Source: Syntrophopropionicum propionicicum_A (GTDB lineage: Bacteria > Bacillota > Desulfotomaculia > Desulfotomaculales > Pelotomaculaceae). From it: a stretch of 64,000 bases of DNA. A model generated the notes under the pieces. That model did not search any database, was not told where the DNA came from, and was given only the letters and a program-made list of their open reading frames with translations. The position numbers and the translations under genes are program-made. The stretch lies in the NCBI RefSeq assembly GCF_048984525.1, contig NZ_JBMGJC010000004.1, positions 186,001 to 250,000 on the forward strand. The letters are read 5' to 3'. How positions within the stretch are numbered: position 1 is the first letter of the stretch; each line of letters begins with the position of its first letter. Shown here piece by piece: positions 31,501-39,308 of this stretch.

Positions 31501-32073
31501 CACGGCCTGAAGCTGCAGCTGCTGGCCTACCTGGACGTGGCCCTGCGCTATGCGGAAGAACTCGCTGGCGTAAAAGGGCTGCCTGGCGCTATATTATATT
31601 TTCGCATCGATGACCCGCTGGTGAGGACGGACGGTGAAATGCCGGCGGCTGTTGATCTAGAGAAAAAGATACTGAGAGAATTCAGGATGACCGGCATGGT
31701 GCTGGCTGACCCGCAGGTGGTAAGGCTGATGGACAGCAATGTGGCCGGTGATTCCGACCTGATTCCCGTTCAGGTAAAAAAGGACGGCGAGTTTTCCGCC
31801 CGTTCCACTGTTTTAACCCTGGAGCAGTTCGAACTGCTGCGTGGACACCTGCGCCGCGAGCTGACCAGGGCCGGCGGCGATATCATGGGCGGGGTGGTCG
31901 ATATATCTCCTTACCGGCGCGGCGCGAGCCGCCCGTGCCAGTACTGCCCTTATAAGCCCGTATGCCAGTTCGACATTTTAATTGAGGGCAACACATACCG
32001 GGACATTAAGCCGGAGGACGCTGATGCTGTCTGGAACAAGCTGCTGCGGATGAGAGGTGAGACAGTTGAGTAA
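28600..32073 (+). CDS. addB: AddB, ATP-dependent helicase/nuclease subunit B
   Basis: Subunit of the AddAB helicase-nuclease, which resects double-strand breaks and recognises Chi. 1157 aa. N-terminal inactivated helicase half with Walker A-like FIIGRAGSGKT; C-terminal RecB-type nuclease with IIDYKSGR (~955). Four Cys bind the [4Fe-4S] staple: one at ~793 (FRACPFSHF) and three at ~1112-1121 (PCQYCPYKPVC). Starts at TTG 28600 after GGTGGTG. The end overlaps addA. Confidence 0.95.
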   Translation: MSLRFIIGRAGSGKTRTCLDEIRAELKARPTGSPLVLLVPEQATFQAEYALASTPGLKGFIRAQVLSFRRLAYRVLQEAGGAARPHIGDLGKRMLLRRLLEQRREEIRIFRRSTSQPGFADTLARILGEIKNYCVEPADLVSASAALRELHGAESLADKLEDLYLIYNDLEDFLADRFIDPDDYLNLLADRLPFTGAVRNGEVWVDGFSGFTPQEYRVLSSLLHNAGRVSITLCADLKTLGGKPDQTEMFYPIRETYESLCELAAREGVVVERPLVLDGAVKTRYLSTGIAHLERCFFRYPAPVLDDADGGVTLAVAANPRAETEGVAREITALCRDAGYSYRDIIVLLRDLDTYPNLISSVFADHGIPVFIDQKRPVMHHPLVELVRSALEVYNSDWSFDPVFRFLKTDLTPLSREEVDLLENYVLAHGIRGSRWSDERPWEYRRRLSLEEDSEITCLEAEELDAINSIRRQGAVFLHSFCSAARRAANVREITEALFNLLDAMEVPEMLESWSRVAESNGLLEPAREHGQIWDGLTAMLDQVVEALGDEALSVKEYAAVLDAGLESMRLGLIPPGLDQVVVCSLERSRSPEAKAAFVMGVSDGVLPARVSDRGILSEGERERLQAIGLNLAPGSRRRVFDEQYLVYIALTRSSEKLYLSCPLADDEGGAIAPSPVAARVRELLPGLAVKFWPVEPDGDGSGDLEFVCNPVRTLSHLVTRMREVKAGRRVDPLWQDVYSWFMRSGYKQKTSFVLSSLFKSNREGRLPAGVGRALYGRRLKTSVSGIEKFRACPFSHFLAKGLNLQERTVYKIGAPDLGQFFHAALKLFGDRVRELGISWGRLDSEQCRELAGDVVDKLAPRLQSEILLSTARRRYLTGKLKKTIQRTALVLSEHSRRGSFQPVGLEMAFGPDGDLPSVTFVLPDGSEMILAGRIDRVDAVKGEQGVYLRIIDYKSGRVTVSLQDIYHGLKLQLLAYLDVALRYAEELAGVKGLPGAILYFRIDDPLVRTDGEMPAAVDLEKKILREFRMTGMVLADPQVVRLMDSNVAGDSDLIPVQVKKDGEFSARSTVLTLEQFELLRGHLRRELTRAGGDIMGGVVDISPYRRGASRPCQYCPYKPVCQFDILIEGNTYRDIKPEDADAVWNKLLRMRGETVE

Positions 32074-35000
32074 CCAGTGGACAAAAGAGCAGACAGAGGC
32101 GATTGAGAGCCGGGGAGGGAACCTTCTGGTGGCCGCCGCCGCCGGATCGGGAAAAACAGCGGTGCTGGTGGAACGGATTATCCGGCGCATCACCGACCGG
32201 ACTGACCCCGCCGATGCCGACCGCCTGCTGGTGGTTACTTTCACCAACGCCGCCGCGGCCGAGATGAAGGAACGTATCGGCCAGGCCCTGGCCCGGGAAT
32301 TAGAAAAACACCCGACTTCAAAGCACCTGCACAGGCAGATGGCCCTGCTGAGCAGGGCATCTATCAGCACCATCCATTCCTTTTGCCTTGACCTCCTGCG
32401 CCAGCATTTTTACCGCCTGGACCTGGACCCGTCCTTCAGGGTCGCCGACGAGACTGAGTGCGCCCTGATCCAGGCGGAAACCATGGAAGAACTATTTGAA
32501 CGGCGTTACGCGGCTGATGATAATATTCCTTTTACGGCACTGGTTGACTGCTACGGGGGTAAACGGGACGACTCGGCCTTACAGGAGATGGTCCTCGGCG
32601 CGTATCATTTTGCCCGCAGCACGGTGGATCCCGCCGGATGGCTGAGGGGGCTGCCGGAGAGCTATAACCTGGAGGAAGGCTGCTCCTTTGACCGCCTTCC
32701 TTGGTGTGATATATTGAAGAAATCACTGAAAAATGAACTCGAAAATATTATTTCAGCCCAGGAGCAGGCTGTTAATCTCGCCAATAAGCCCGGGGGGCCG
32801 AAGGTTTACCTGGACAACCTGGAAGAGGAGCGGGAGATGGTGTTCCGCCTGCTGCAGTATTGTGCCGCCGGGGCCTCCTGGTCTGATCTTTATAATGATA
32901 TTAATGATATTTCCTTTGCCAAGCTGAAAAGCTGCAGGAAACAAGACGCTGACCCGCAGCTGGCCGAGCAGGTCCGAAGGCTGAGGGACAGTATCAGGAA
33001 AAAGGTTGCCGCCATCCGGAAGGAATATTTCAGCCGCACACCGGAGGGAATATGCGGCGACCTGAGAAAGCTGTACCCCCTGGTTAAAGAACTGTCCGAA
33101 CTGGTCACAGATTTCGCGGAAGCTTACCGGAAAGCCAAAACAGCCAGGGGCGTGGTTGATTTTGGCGACCTGGAGCACTACAGCCTGCAGGTACTGTCAG
33201 AAAGTGGAGCGCAGGAGCTGCTCCCTTCCCCGGCAGCGATAAGCCTGCGCGAGAGGTATGAGGAAGTGCTGGTGGACGAGTACCAGGACATCAACGCCGT
33301 GCAGGAGGCTATTCTCCAGCTGGTTTCCAGGCAGGGTGACAGCAGCCCCAACCTTTTCATGGTGGGAGACGTGAAGCAGAGCATCTACCGCTTCCGGCTT
33401 GCCGATCCCGGCCTTTTTCTGCAAAAACACATGGCTTACTCGTCCGGGCGGGACAACCGCGGACAACGTGTTGACCTTACGAAAAATTTCCGGAGCCGGA
33501 GCGGCTTGATAAACGCTGTTAATTTTTTATTTCGCCAGCTGATGACCCCAGCCGTCGGTGAAACAGCCTATGACCAGGGCGCGGAACTGGTCTGCGGGGC
33601 TGACTACCCGCTGCCTGCCGGAGAATTTCCGGATCAGGATGACGCGGTGGAAGTGCACCTGGTTGAGAACGGCGCCCCGGAACAAGGGGCGGGGCAGGCT
33701 GCAGGCGATGCGGGAGATGATCCTGCCGAATCTTCTGAAGAGCTGGCGGAATTTGAAAAAGAACTTGACTCCATGCAAAAAGAAGCCCGGCTGATCGCCG
33801 CGAAAATAAAGGAACTGGTGGGGCCGGCAGGCGGGAGACAGGGATATAATATATATGACCGGCACTTAAAGGCATACAGGCCGCTGAACTACCGTGACGT
33901 GGTGGTCCTGCTGAGGGCGACGTCGGGGCACGCCAATACGTTTGTGGAGGAGTTCAGGCAGTTTGACATACCGGCGTACGCAGAACTTGCCACTGGTTAT
34001 TTTGAAGCCACCGAGGTGGAAACAATCCTGTCCCTCTTGAAAATTATAGACAACCCGCTCCAGGACGTGCCCCTGGCAGCGGTGCTGAGGTCTCCGCTGG
34101 TAGGGCTGGACGCCGGGGACCTGGCCAGAATAAGGCTGTATTCACGCCGCGGTTACTATTTTCACGCGGTTGTTGCCGCCTCCCTGGCTGATCAGGGGGA
34201 GCTGTCCCAACAGCTGCTGGGGTTTTTGGGGAAACTTGAAAACTGGCGCACCACGGCCAGGCGCGGCCCTCTGGCCGACCTGATCTGGGCGATCTACCGG
34301 GAAACCGGGTATTACGACTTTGTCGGCGGGCTGCCCGGCGGCGGACAGAGACAGGCCAACCTGAGGTCGCTGTATAACCGGGCGCGGCAGTACGAAGCCG
34401 GCACTTTCCGGGGCCTGTTCCTTTTTCTACGCTTTATCGAGCGCGTGCGCGAAGGGGGCCGCGACCTTGGCGCCGCCCGTGCCCTGGGTGAAAAGGAAAA
34501 TGTGGTCCGGATCATGAGTATCCATAAAAGCAAAGGGCTTGAGTTTCCGGTGGTATTTATCGCGGGCCTGGGCAAAAAATTTAATTTCAGTGATTTGAAC
34601 CGGGACATGCTGTTTCATAAGGACCTGGGCTTGGGGCTGCAGTTGGTGGACGCCGGTGCGAGGGTAACCTACCCGGCCATGTCCAAGCTGGCTTTGAAAC
34701 AAAAGTTGAAAATGGAATCGCTGGCGGAAGAAATGCGCATTTTATATGTCGCCCTGACCAGGGCGAGGGAAAAACTGTTCCTGGTAGGCTCGGCGCGCGG
34801 CTTGAGTAATTGTGCCCGGCGCTGGTGCGGGCCCGCGGGTACAGCCGGGTGGAACCTGCCGGACGGTTACCTGGCCGGCGCGGTCACCTATCTTGACTGG
34901 TTGGGAGCGGCCCTGGCCAGGCACAGGGACGGCGCGGAAATCAGGAATATGGGTTTGTTTGAAGACGGACCGGCTGCAGCAGTTTCCGGCTATAGTTCCC

Positions 35001-35827
35001 GCTGGAAGGTATATTTTCACGCCGGGACGGAAAGCATTGCCGCGGAGAAAACTTCCAGTCCGGAAATTCTGGCAGTGATAAAGAAGAAGGAACCCTTTGA
35101 AACCAAGGGGTTGTGCGCCGGCATCATTAATGACAGGCTTAGCTGGCGTTATCCCGCCGCTGAGGTCCTCGGGCTGGCATCCAAAGTCTCGGTAACCGAG
35201 CTGAAGAGGAGATTTGACCGGGTTGTTGCCGAAGAGGACGGCGCTGTGCGGGACTTCAGGCCGAAAATTGGCGCCCGCCCGCTTTTTATGCAGGAGGTGC
35301 GGGGCCTGACAGACTCGGAGAAGGGATCGGCCCTGCACTTGGTGATGCAGAATATCAATTTAAAGGGCCCGTTGGCGCCCGGAGACATAAAGAAGGAAAT
35401 AGCGGACATGGCGGAACGGGAGATCCTTTCCGAAGAACAGGCGGAGGCTGTACCTGTTGAAAAAATAGCGGCATTCTTTGACGGGCCGCTGGGCAGGAGA
35501 GTCCTTGCCGGCCGCGAGGTGCTGCGGGAACTGCCGTTCACCCTGGCCCTGCCCGCCGGGGAAGTATATCCTGGCCTTCAAAGCTGTAACGGTGAAAGAG
35601 TTATTGTCCAGGGTGTGGTGGACTGCCTGGTCGACGAGGGTGACGGCTACCTGCTGATTGACTACAAGACGGACGCACTGGCCGCCGGACAGGTGAAAAC
35701 GGCCCTTGAGCGCTACCGGGGCCAGCTGGGCCTTTACGCCCGGGCGGTGGAAGACATCCTGGAACGCCCGGTCAAAGAAAAGCAAATATACCTTTTCCAC
35801 CTCGGCCTGGCCCTAAAATGCATCTAA
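32066..35827 (+). CDS. addA: AddA, ATP-dependent helicase/nuclease subunit A
   Basis: UvrD-type helicase plus C-terminal RecB-family nuclease, partner of AddB. About 1253 aa. Walker A in NLLVAAAAGSGKTAVLVERI near the N-terminus, helicase motif II VLVDEYQDINAVQ (~405), motif VVFIAGLG and YVALTRAREKL (~900), nuclease motif LLIDYKTDAL (~1200). I choose TTG 32066 (SNQWTKEQTEAI, the usual AddA start) because GAGAGGTGAG precedes it by 4-5 bases; GTG 32057 adds 3 residues. It overlaps addB by 8 bases, so the two are coupled. Three tandem palindromic repeats follow its stop. Confidence 0.95.
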   Translation: MSNQWTKEQTEAIESRGGNLLVAAAAGSGKTAVLVERIIRRITDRTDPADADRLLVVTFTNAAAAEMKERIGQALARELEKHPTSKHLHRQMALLSRASISTIHSFCLDLLRQHFYRLDLDPSFRVADETECALIQAETMEELFERRYAADDNIPFTALVDCYGGKRDDSALQEMVLGAYHFARSTVDPAGWLRGLPESYNLEEGCSFDRLPWCDILKKSLKNELENIISAQEQAVNLANKPGGPKVYLDNLEEEREMVFRLLQYCAAGASWSDLYNDINDISFAKLKSCRKQDADPQLAEQVRRLRDSIRKKVAAIRKEYFSRTPEGICGDLRKLYPLVKELSELVTDFAEAYRKAKTARGVVDFGDLEHYSLQVLSESGAQELLPSPAAISLRERYEEVLVDEYQDINAVQEAILQLVSRQGDSSPNLFMVGDVKQSIYRFRLADPGLFLQKHMAYSSGRDNRGQRVDLTKNFRSRSGLINAVNFLFRQLMTPAVGETAYDQGAELVCGADYPLPAGEFPDQDDAVEVHLVENGAPEQGAGQAAGDAGDDPAESSEELAEFEKELDSMQKEARLIAAKIKELVGPAGGRQGYNIYDRHLKAYRPLNYRDVVVLLRATSGHANTFVEEFRQFDIPAYAELATGYFEATEVETILSLLKIIDNPLQDVPLAAVLRSPLVGLDAGDLARIRLYSRRGYYFHAVVAASLADQGELSQQLLGFLGKLENWRTTARRGPLADLIWAIYRETGYYDFVGGLPGGGQRQANLRSLYNRARQYEAGTFRGLFLFLRFIERVREGGRDLGAARALGEKENVVRIMSIHKSKGLEFPVVFIAGLGKKFNFSDLNRDMLFHKDLGLGLQLVDAGARVTYPAMSKLALKQKLKMESLAEEMRILYVALTRAREKLFLVGSARGLSNCARRWCGPAGTAGWNLPDGYLAGAVTYLDWLGAALARHRDGAEIRNMGLFEDGPAAAVSGYSSRWKVYFHAGTESIAAEKTSSPEILAVIKKKEPFETKGLCAGIINDRLSWRYPAAEVLGLASKVSVTELKRRFDRVVAEEDGAVRDFRPKIGARPLFMQEVRGLTDSEKGSALHLVMQNINLKGPLAPGDIKKEIADMAEREILSEEQAEAVPVEKIAAFFDGPLGRRVLAGREVLRELPFTLALPAGEVYPGLQSCNGERVIVQGVVDCLVDEGDGYLLIDYKTDALAAGQVKTALERYRGQLGLYARAVEDILERPVKEKQIYLFHLGLALKCI

Positions 35828-35829
35828 AC

Positions 35830-35911
35830 CGTGTCAAGGGGACGGTTCTTCCGTGTCAAGGGGACGGTTCTTCTGACACGATCGTGTCAAGGGGACGGTT
35901 CTTTTGACACG
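35830..35911. repeat. Three direct copies of the GGGGACGGTTC repeat
   Basis: Starting right after the addA stop: three consecutive CGTGTCAAGGGGACGGTTCT units, the second and third closed by TGACACG to make hairpins. Direct rather than head-to-head order, unlike 26531-26590. There are no spacers, so this is not a CRISPR. Confidence 0.85.
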
Positions 35912-35924
35912 CAAGCCATATAAT

Positions 35925-36016
35925 GGCGGGATGAATCCCGCCCTACAACGTAAAATGAGGAGACATACTGTTAGGTAGCAAGAACACGTAAACTGTAGGT
36001 GCGGCTTCAGCCGCAC
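35925..36016. repeat. REP-like elements upstream of the RAYT gene
   Basis: GGCGGGATGAATCCCGCC + CTAC at 35925-35946 and GTAG + GTGCGGCTTCAGCCGCAC at 35995-36016, both GTAG-family hairpins. The second ends 22 bases before the transposase start and is oriented opposite to the copy after the gene (36489-36510). Confidence 0.85.
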
Positions 36017-36038
36017 AATATTAGTTTAAGGAGACTAT

Positions 36039-36484
36039 ATGTCTTACAATGACTTGATAAAAGGAAGGATTTCTTCTGTCAGTCAAATTTATTTTGTCAC
36101 CACAGTTGTCAATAACCGTGTGCCATTTTTTACTAATATTTTTCTTGGCAGAAAAGTAGTTGAAGAAATGCGGCGGCTGCACAATGAAAAAATTGTTCAA
36201 TCAATTGCCTGGGTTTTAATGCCAGATCACTTACACTGGGTTTTCCAGCTAGGAGAAGAACATGCCCTTCCCACTGTTATGATGCTTCTCAAGGGTCGTT
36301 CTGCGACAAAGGTAAACAAAGCATTAATGCGGCAGGGTCCGGTTTGGCAGAGAGCATATTATGACCATGCAATAAGAGATTATGAAGATATGTTATATCG
36401 CGTTATTTGGTTGCAAATCCTTTGCGTTCAGGATTGGTTGCAAACATTGGAGATTATCCGCTCTGGGACGCAATATGGCTTTAA
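36039..36484 (+). pseudogene. Frameshifted REP-associated tyrosine transposase (RAYT, Y1 family)
   Basis: HUH single-strand transposase of the TnpA-REP type. IYFVTTVVNNRVPFF, the HUH motif MPDHLHWVF (HxH) and the tyrosine region VWQRAYYDHAIRDYED are intact. Near 36390-36400 the frame shifts: the usual ending (VANPLRSGLVANIGDYPLWDAIWL, here broken by a shift) continues in another frame and stops at 36482-36484. In the original frame the protein instead runs on with unrelated residues through the downstream REP to 36572. SD TTAAGGAG precedes ATG. A recent loss of the normal C-terminus is likely, so activity is doubtful. Confidence 0.82.
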
Positions 36485-36488
36485 AAAT

Positions 36489-36510
36489 GGCGGGCTGAAG
36501 CCCGCCCTAC
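36489..36510. repeat. REP-like element downstream of the RAYT gene
   Basis: GGCGGGCTGAAGCCCGCC (36489-36506) then CTAC, the inverse of the GTAG copy upstream of the gene. With 35995-36016 it brackets the transposase as an inverted pair. Confidence 0.85.
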
Positions 36511-36568
36511 AACTGATAACGGCCGCACAAATAAGCTCGACTATAGCCGACATCCAAACGTGCGGAAA

Positions 36569-37099
36569 CTAGATCCAAAATTCCCAGGCGCAGTAATAAT
36601 CATCCGGGTGTTCGTCGGGGGGGCAGGCGAGGCACCTGGTGTTTATACGCGGGTCGATCGACTTTGCAAAAATCGAGTATTCCACCAGCCCCACTGTTTT
36701 ACAGGGGAAGTCGGGCAGGCCCTTTCGCTTTCTCGCTGACTGTACACGGCAGTCGTTCATTCTGAAAATTATTTTGTTTGGATCTACGTCAATGATTTCC
36801 TGCTTGTTAATAAAAGCGTATAACCTAAGTCCAAGCGCTTTTTTCAACGCCGGGATCCCTCCGTTATCGGGCAGCCCGAGCATCGCTTTAATTCTTTCCG
36901 CTTCGACTTTTGAAAACTTCTCCCAGGCGGCTGCGTCTATTTTTATAGCGGCCTCCATGCCCAGTTCTTTTTCAACCGCTTGAAACCACAGCCCGTCATG
37001 TGCAAGCCACCTTTTGGCCATATCCTCCAACAGGGAAATAAGAAATTCACGGTCTTTATGGTCCAGCAAGGGATATTTCACAGGGCGCCCCTCCCACAT
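36569..37099 (-). CDS. DUF6125 family protein
   Basis: 176-aa soluble protein. The C-terminal half is typical of this family: IIFRMNDCRVQSARKRKGLPD, FPCKTVGLVEYSIFAKSIDP, then RCLACPPDEHPDDYYCAWEF, with conserved Cys that could bind metal or act in catalysis. Related folds include the L-2-amino-thiazoline-4-carboxylate hydrolase type, but no activity is shown. It is monocistronic, transcribed away from paaK and towards the RAYT remnant, whose run-on frame overlaps its stop. Confidence 0.7.
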   Translation of the reverse strand: MWEGRPVKYPLLDHKDREFLISLLEDMAKRWLAHDGLWFQAVEKELGMEAAIKIDAAAWEKFSKVEAERIKAMLGLPDNGGIPALKKALGLRLYAFINKQEIIDVDPNKIIFRMNDCRVQSARKRKGLPDFPCKTVGLVEYSIFAKSIDPRINTRCLACPPDEHPDDYYCAWEFWI

Positions 37100-37318
37100 G
37101 GCTAAATTGTAACAATAAAATTATATCACAACAGTGAATACTTACTGCTGCTGAGAACACGACTGTAACGATTAGAATTCACTTTGATTGTTTTAATCAC
37201 TCCAACTAATATGGCCGGAAAAATCCGGCCAGGCGTCGAAAGTGAATGGAGATATAGGGCGGAACAGGCCGGGAGAACTGTTCACTTACGCGGAGAACCC
37301 CGGTGCCCTTTGGAAAGC

Positions 37319-37432
37319 GTGTCAAAAGAACCGTCCCCGTGAACAGAGGAATGGGGACACACCTCTATTTGGAGCCTGCTTCAAGGCCGAGGAATGTCCC
37401 CGATGTGTCAAGAGAACCGTCCCCGTGACACG
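37319..37432. repeat. Composite palindromic repeats beyond paaK
   Basis: Three elements in a row: a GGGGACGGTTC-family unit in reverse (from 37319), a long hairpin of the GGGGACACACC...GTCCCC family (37348-37401), and a second reverse GGGGACGGTTC unit bounded by GTGTCA/TGACACG (37405-37432). The block abuts the paaK stop and could terminate the long minus-strand operon. The 37100-37318 stretch before it shows no gene. Confidence 0.75.
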
Positions 37433-37434
37433 GT

Positions 37435-38712
37435 TTAGGAGTCTCTGTAGTCGAAGACGCGCTTGCTTTTTTTCTCGCTGCGCGGCAGTGCGCCGGGCGG
37501 GACGGCTTCGATGGCGGTTAAAATACCGATGCGGGCTTTTACATTTTTGCGAAGCAGGGCGGCTACCTGTTCGGCTGGAGCTCCCTCCTGGCATTCGACC
37601 TTGATCAGGATATTGTCTTTGCCCTGATCCCTGTTGACTATGATCTGGTACTCACTGCCGGCGCCTTCGGTGATCTTGAGCACGTGGTCCACCTGGCCGG
37701 GGTAAATATTCACGCCCTTGATCTTAATCATGTCGTCAGTGCGGCCAAGTATGCGCGCGTGCATGGGGTAAGGGCTGCCGCACGGGCACATTTCCGGCAC
37801 GATGCTGGTGATGTCGCGGGTGCGGTAGCGCAGCAGGGGCATGCCCTCCTTGGTCAGAGTCGTTACCACCAGCTCGCCTTCCTGCCCGGGTGGCAGCTGC
37901 CGGCCGGTAACCGGGTCTATTACTTCAAACAGCAGGTGCTCGTACCAGTAATGCAGCCCGCGGTGCTCAGGGCAGTCGATGGAAGTGCCCGGGCCATATA
38001 TTTCAGTTAGTCCGTAAATATCAAAAGTTTCAATGCCGAGCATTTCTTCAATCCTGGCCCGCATTTTATCTCCCCAGCGCTCCGACCCGATGATGCCGAG
38101 GCGCAGGCTGATCTGGTCCAACAGGCCCCTCCTTTGGATTTCTTCAGCGATCAGCAGCGCGTAGGAGGAAGTGGAGCAGAGGACGGTTGTTTTCAGGTCG
38201 AGCATCATCTCAATCTGTTTTTCCGTGTTGCCGGGGCCGGTCGGGATGGCCATGGCGCCGAGGCGCTCCACACCTGCCTGAAAACCTATCCCGGCGGTCC
38301 ACAGGCCGTAGCCCGGGGTTACCTGGACGCGGTCCCTGTTCGTAACACCGGTTATGGCCATACAGCGGGACATCATCTCGGCCCAGGTGGCGACATCGTT
38401 GGCGGTGTAAGGAACAATCACCGGTTTGCCGGTGGTGCCGGATGAGGAATGGATCCTGACCACCTGTTCCTCGGGAACGGCCATCAGGCCCAGGGGGTAA
38501 CCGGTCCGCAGTTCTTCTTTCGTGGTGAAGGGCAGCCTGCCCAGGTCAGCAATAGTTTTTACACTGTGGGGGTCAACCCCGGCCTCGTCCAGTTTGCGGC
38601 GGTAAAAGGGGGACCCTGAATATACGCGGGGCACGAGCTCCCGCAGCTTTTCCTCCTGGCAGGCGAAGACCTGTTCCAAGTTTGCAGTTTTCTTGTTGGA
38701 CGATGCTAACAT
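37435..38712 (-). CDS. paaK: Phenylacetate-CoA ligase-type aryl-CoA ligase
   Basis: ANL-superfamily AMP-forming ligase making (or, running backwards, consuming) aryl-acetyl-CoA. Motifs: RIHSSSGTTGKPVIVPYT (P-loop), TFDIYGLTEIYGPGTSIDCPEH, LLRYRTRDIT (hinge Asp), and the C-terminal IKGVNIYPGQVDHVL lysine region. 425 aa, normal for PaaK. It begins 2 bases after iorB and is the last gene of the minus-strand cluster. Next to IOR it fits conversion of arylpyruvates to aryl-acetates with energy recovery, as in archaeal and clostridial amino-acid oxidation. Confidence 0.93.
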   Translation of the reverse strand: MLASSNKKTANLEQVFACQEEKLRELVPRVYSGSPFYRRKLDEAGVDPHSVKTIADLGRLPFTTKEELRTGYPLGLMAVPEEQVVRIHSSSGTTGKPVIVPYTANDVATWAEMMSRCMAITGVTNRDRVQVTPGYGLWTAGIGFQAGVERLGAMAIPTGPGNTEKQIEMMLDLKTTVLCSTSSYALLIAEEIQRRGLLDQISLRLGIIGSERWGDKMRARIEEMLGIETFDIYGLTEIYGPGTSIDCPEHRGLHYWYEHLLFEVIDPVTGRQLPPGQEGELVVTTLTKEGMPLLRYRTRDITSIVPEMCPCGSPYPMHARILGRTDDMIKIKGVNIYPGQVDHVLKITEGAGSEYQIIVNRDQGKDNILIKVECQEGAPAEQVAALLRKNVKARIGILTAIEAVPPGALPRSEKKSKRVFDYRDS

Positions 38713-38714
38713 TC

Positions 38715-39305
38715 TTACGATGCCTCCATTGCCTGGCGCCCTATTTCAAAGGCACGGGTATTCATTTCTTTATATTTTTCAGGAACGAGCCGCAGGATTG
38801 AACGCAGGAGCTGTTCCGGCTTCAGCGGCAGTTCCGGGCATGTTGATAACGCACCCATAATAATCACGTTGCCGGCTCGGGGGTTGCCCGCCTGGAGAGA
38901 CAGGTTCTCAAGGTCCAGAAAAATCGCTTTTTCAGCCTGCTCTCTGATGTGCCGGATGTATGCTTCTCTGTCATATTTGGAAAGTCCCAGCTGCACGGAA
39001 ACCGGTATAATCGCCGACTCGCTGGTGATAACCGTGCCGCCCGGTTTAAGTTTGCCGAGGCCGCGCACAGTCTCTGAAAGTTCAAGGCCGATCAAAAAAT
39101 CAGCCTCACGGTCCGGGATTAAAGCGCCGCAGAGATCATCTCCGATCCTGATATGGCTTGTCACCGGGCCTTCCCGCTGGGCCATGCCGATAACCTCCGA
39201 CGTGAGCACGTTCAGCCCGCTTGCCATCGCCGCATCGGCCAGGGCTCTGGAAGCCAGTATCGAGCCCTGCCCGCCGACTCCGCTGATTACAACGTCAAGT
39301 TTCAT
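38715..39305 (-). CDS. iorB: Indolepyruvate:ferredoxin oxidoreductase, beta subunit
   Basis: Gamma/beta-type subunit of the 2-oxoacid:ferredoxin oxidoreductase family (196 aa). GVGGQGSILASRALADAAM is the family opening; SHIRIGDDLCGALIPDREADFLIGLELSE follows. It pairs with IorA to oxidise indolepyruvate, phenylpyruvate and hydroxyphenylpyruvate to the aryl-acetyl-CoA with ferredoxin reduction. It begins 3 bases after iorA, so the two are coupled. Confidence 0.94.
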   Translation of the reverse strand: MKLDVVISGVGGQGSILASRALADAAMASGLNVLTSEVIGMAQREGPVTSHIRIGDDLCGALIPDREADFLIGLELSETVRGLGKLKPGGTVITSESAIIPVSVQLGLSKYDREAYIRHIREQAEKAIFLDLENLSLQAGNPRAGNVIIMGALSTCPELPLKPEQLLRSILRLVPEKYKEMNTRAFEIGRQAMEAS

Positions 39306-39308
39306 GTT

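Noticed and set aside
35830..35911. CRISPR-like direct repeats after addA
   Set aside because: Three copies abut with no unique spacers, the unit is palindromic and found elsewhere, and there are no cas genes.
36485..36572. Natural C-terminal extension of the transposase to 36572
   Set aside because: The extra residues come from reading the wrong frame and through a REP element; the proper C-terminus is visible in another frame ending at 36484.
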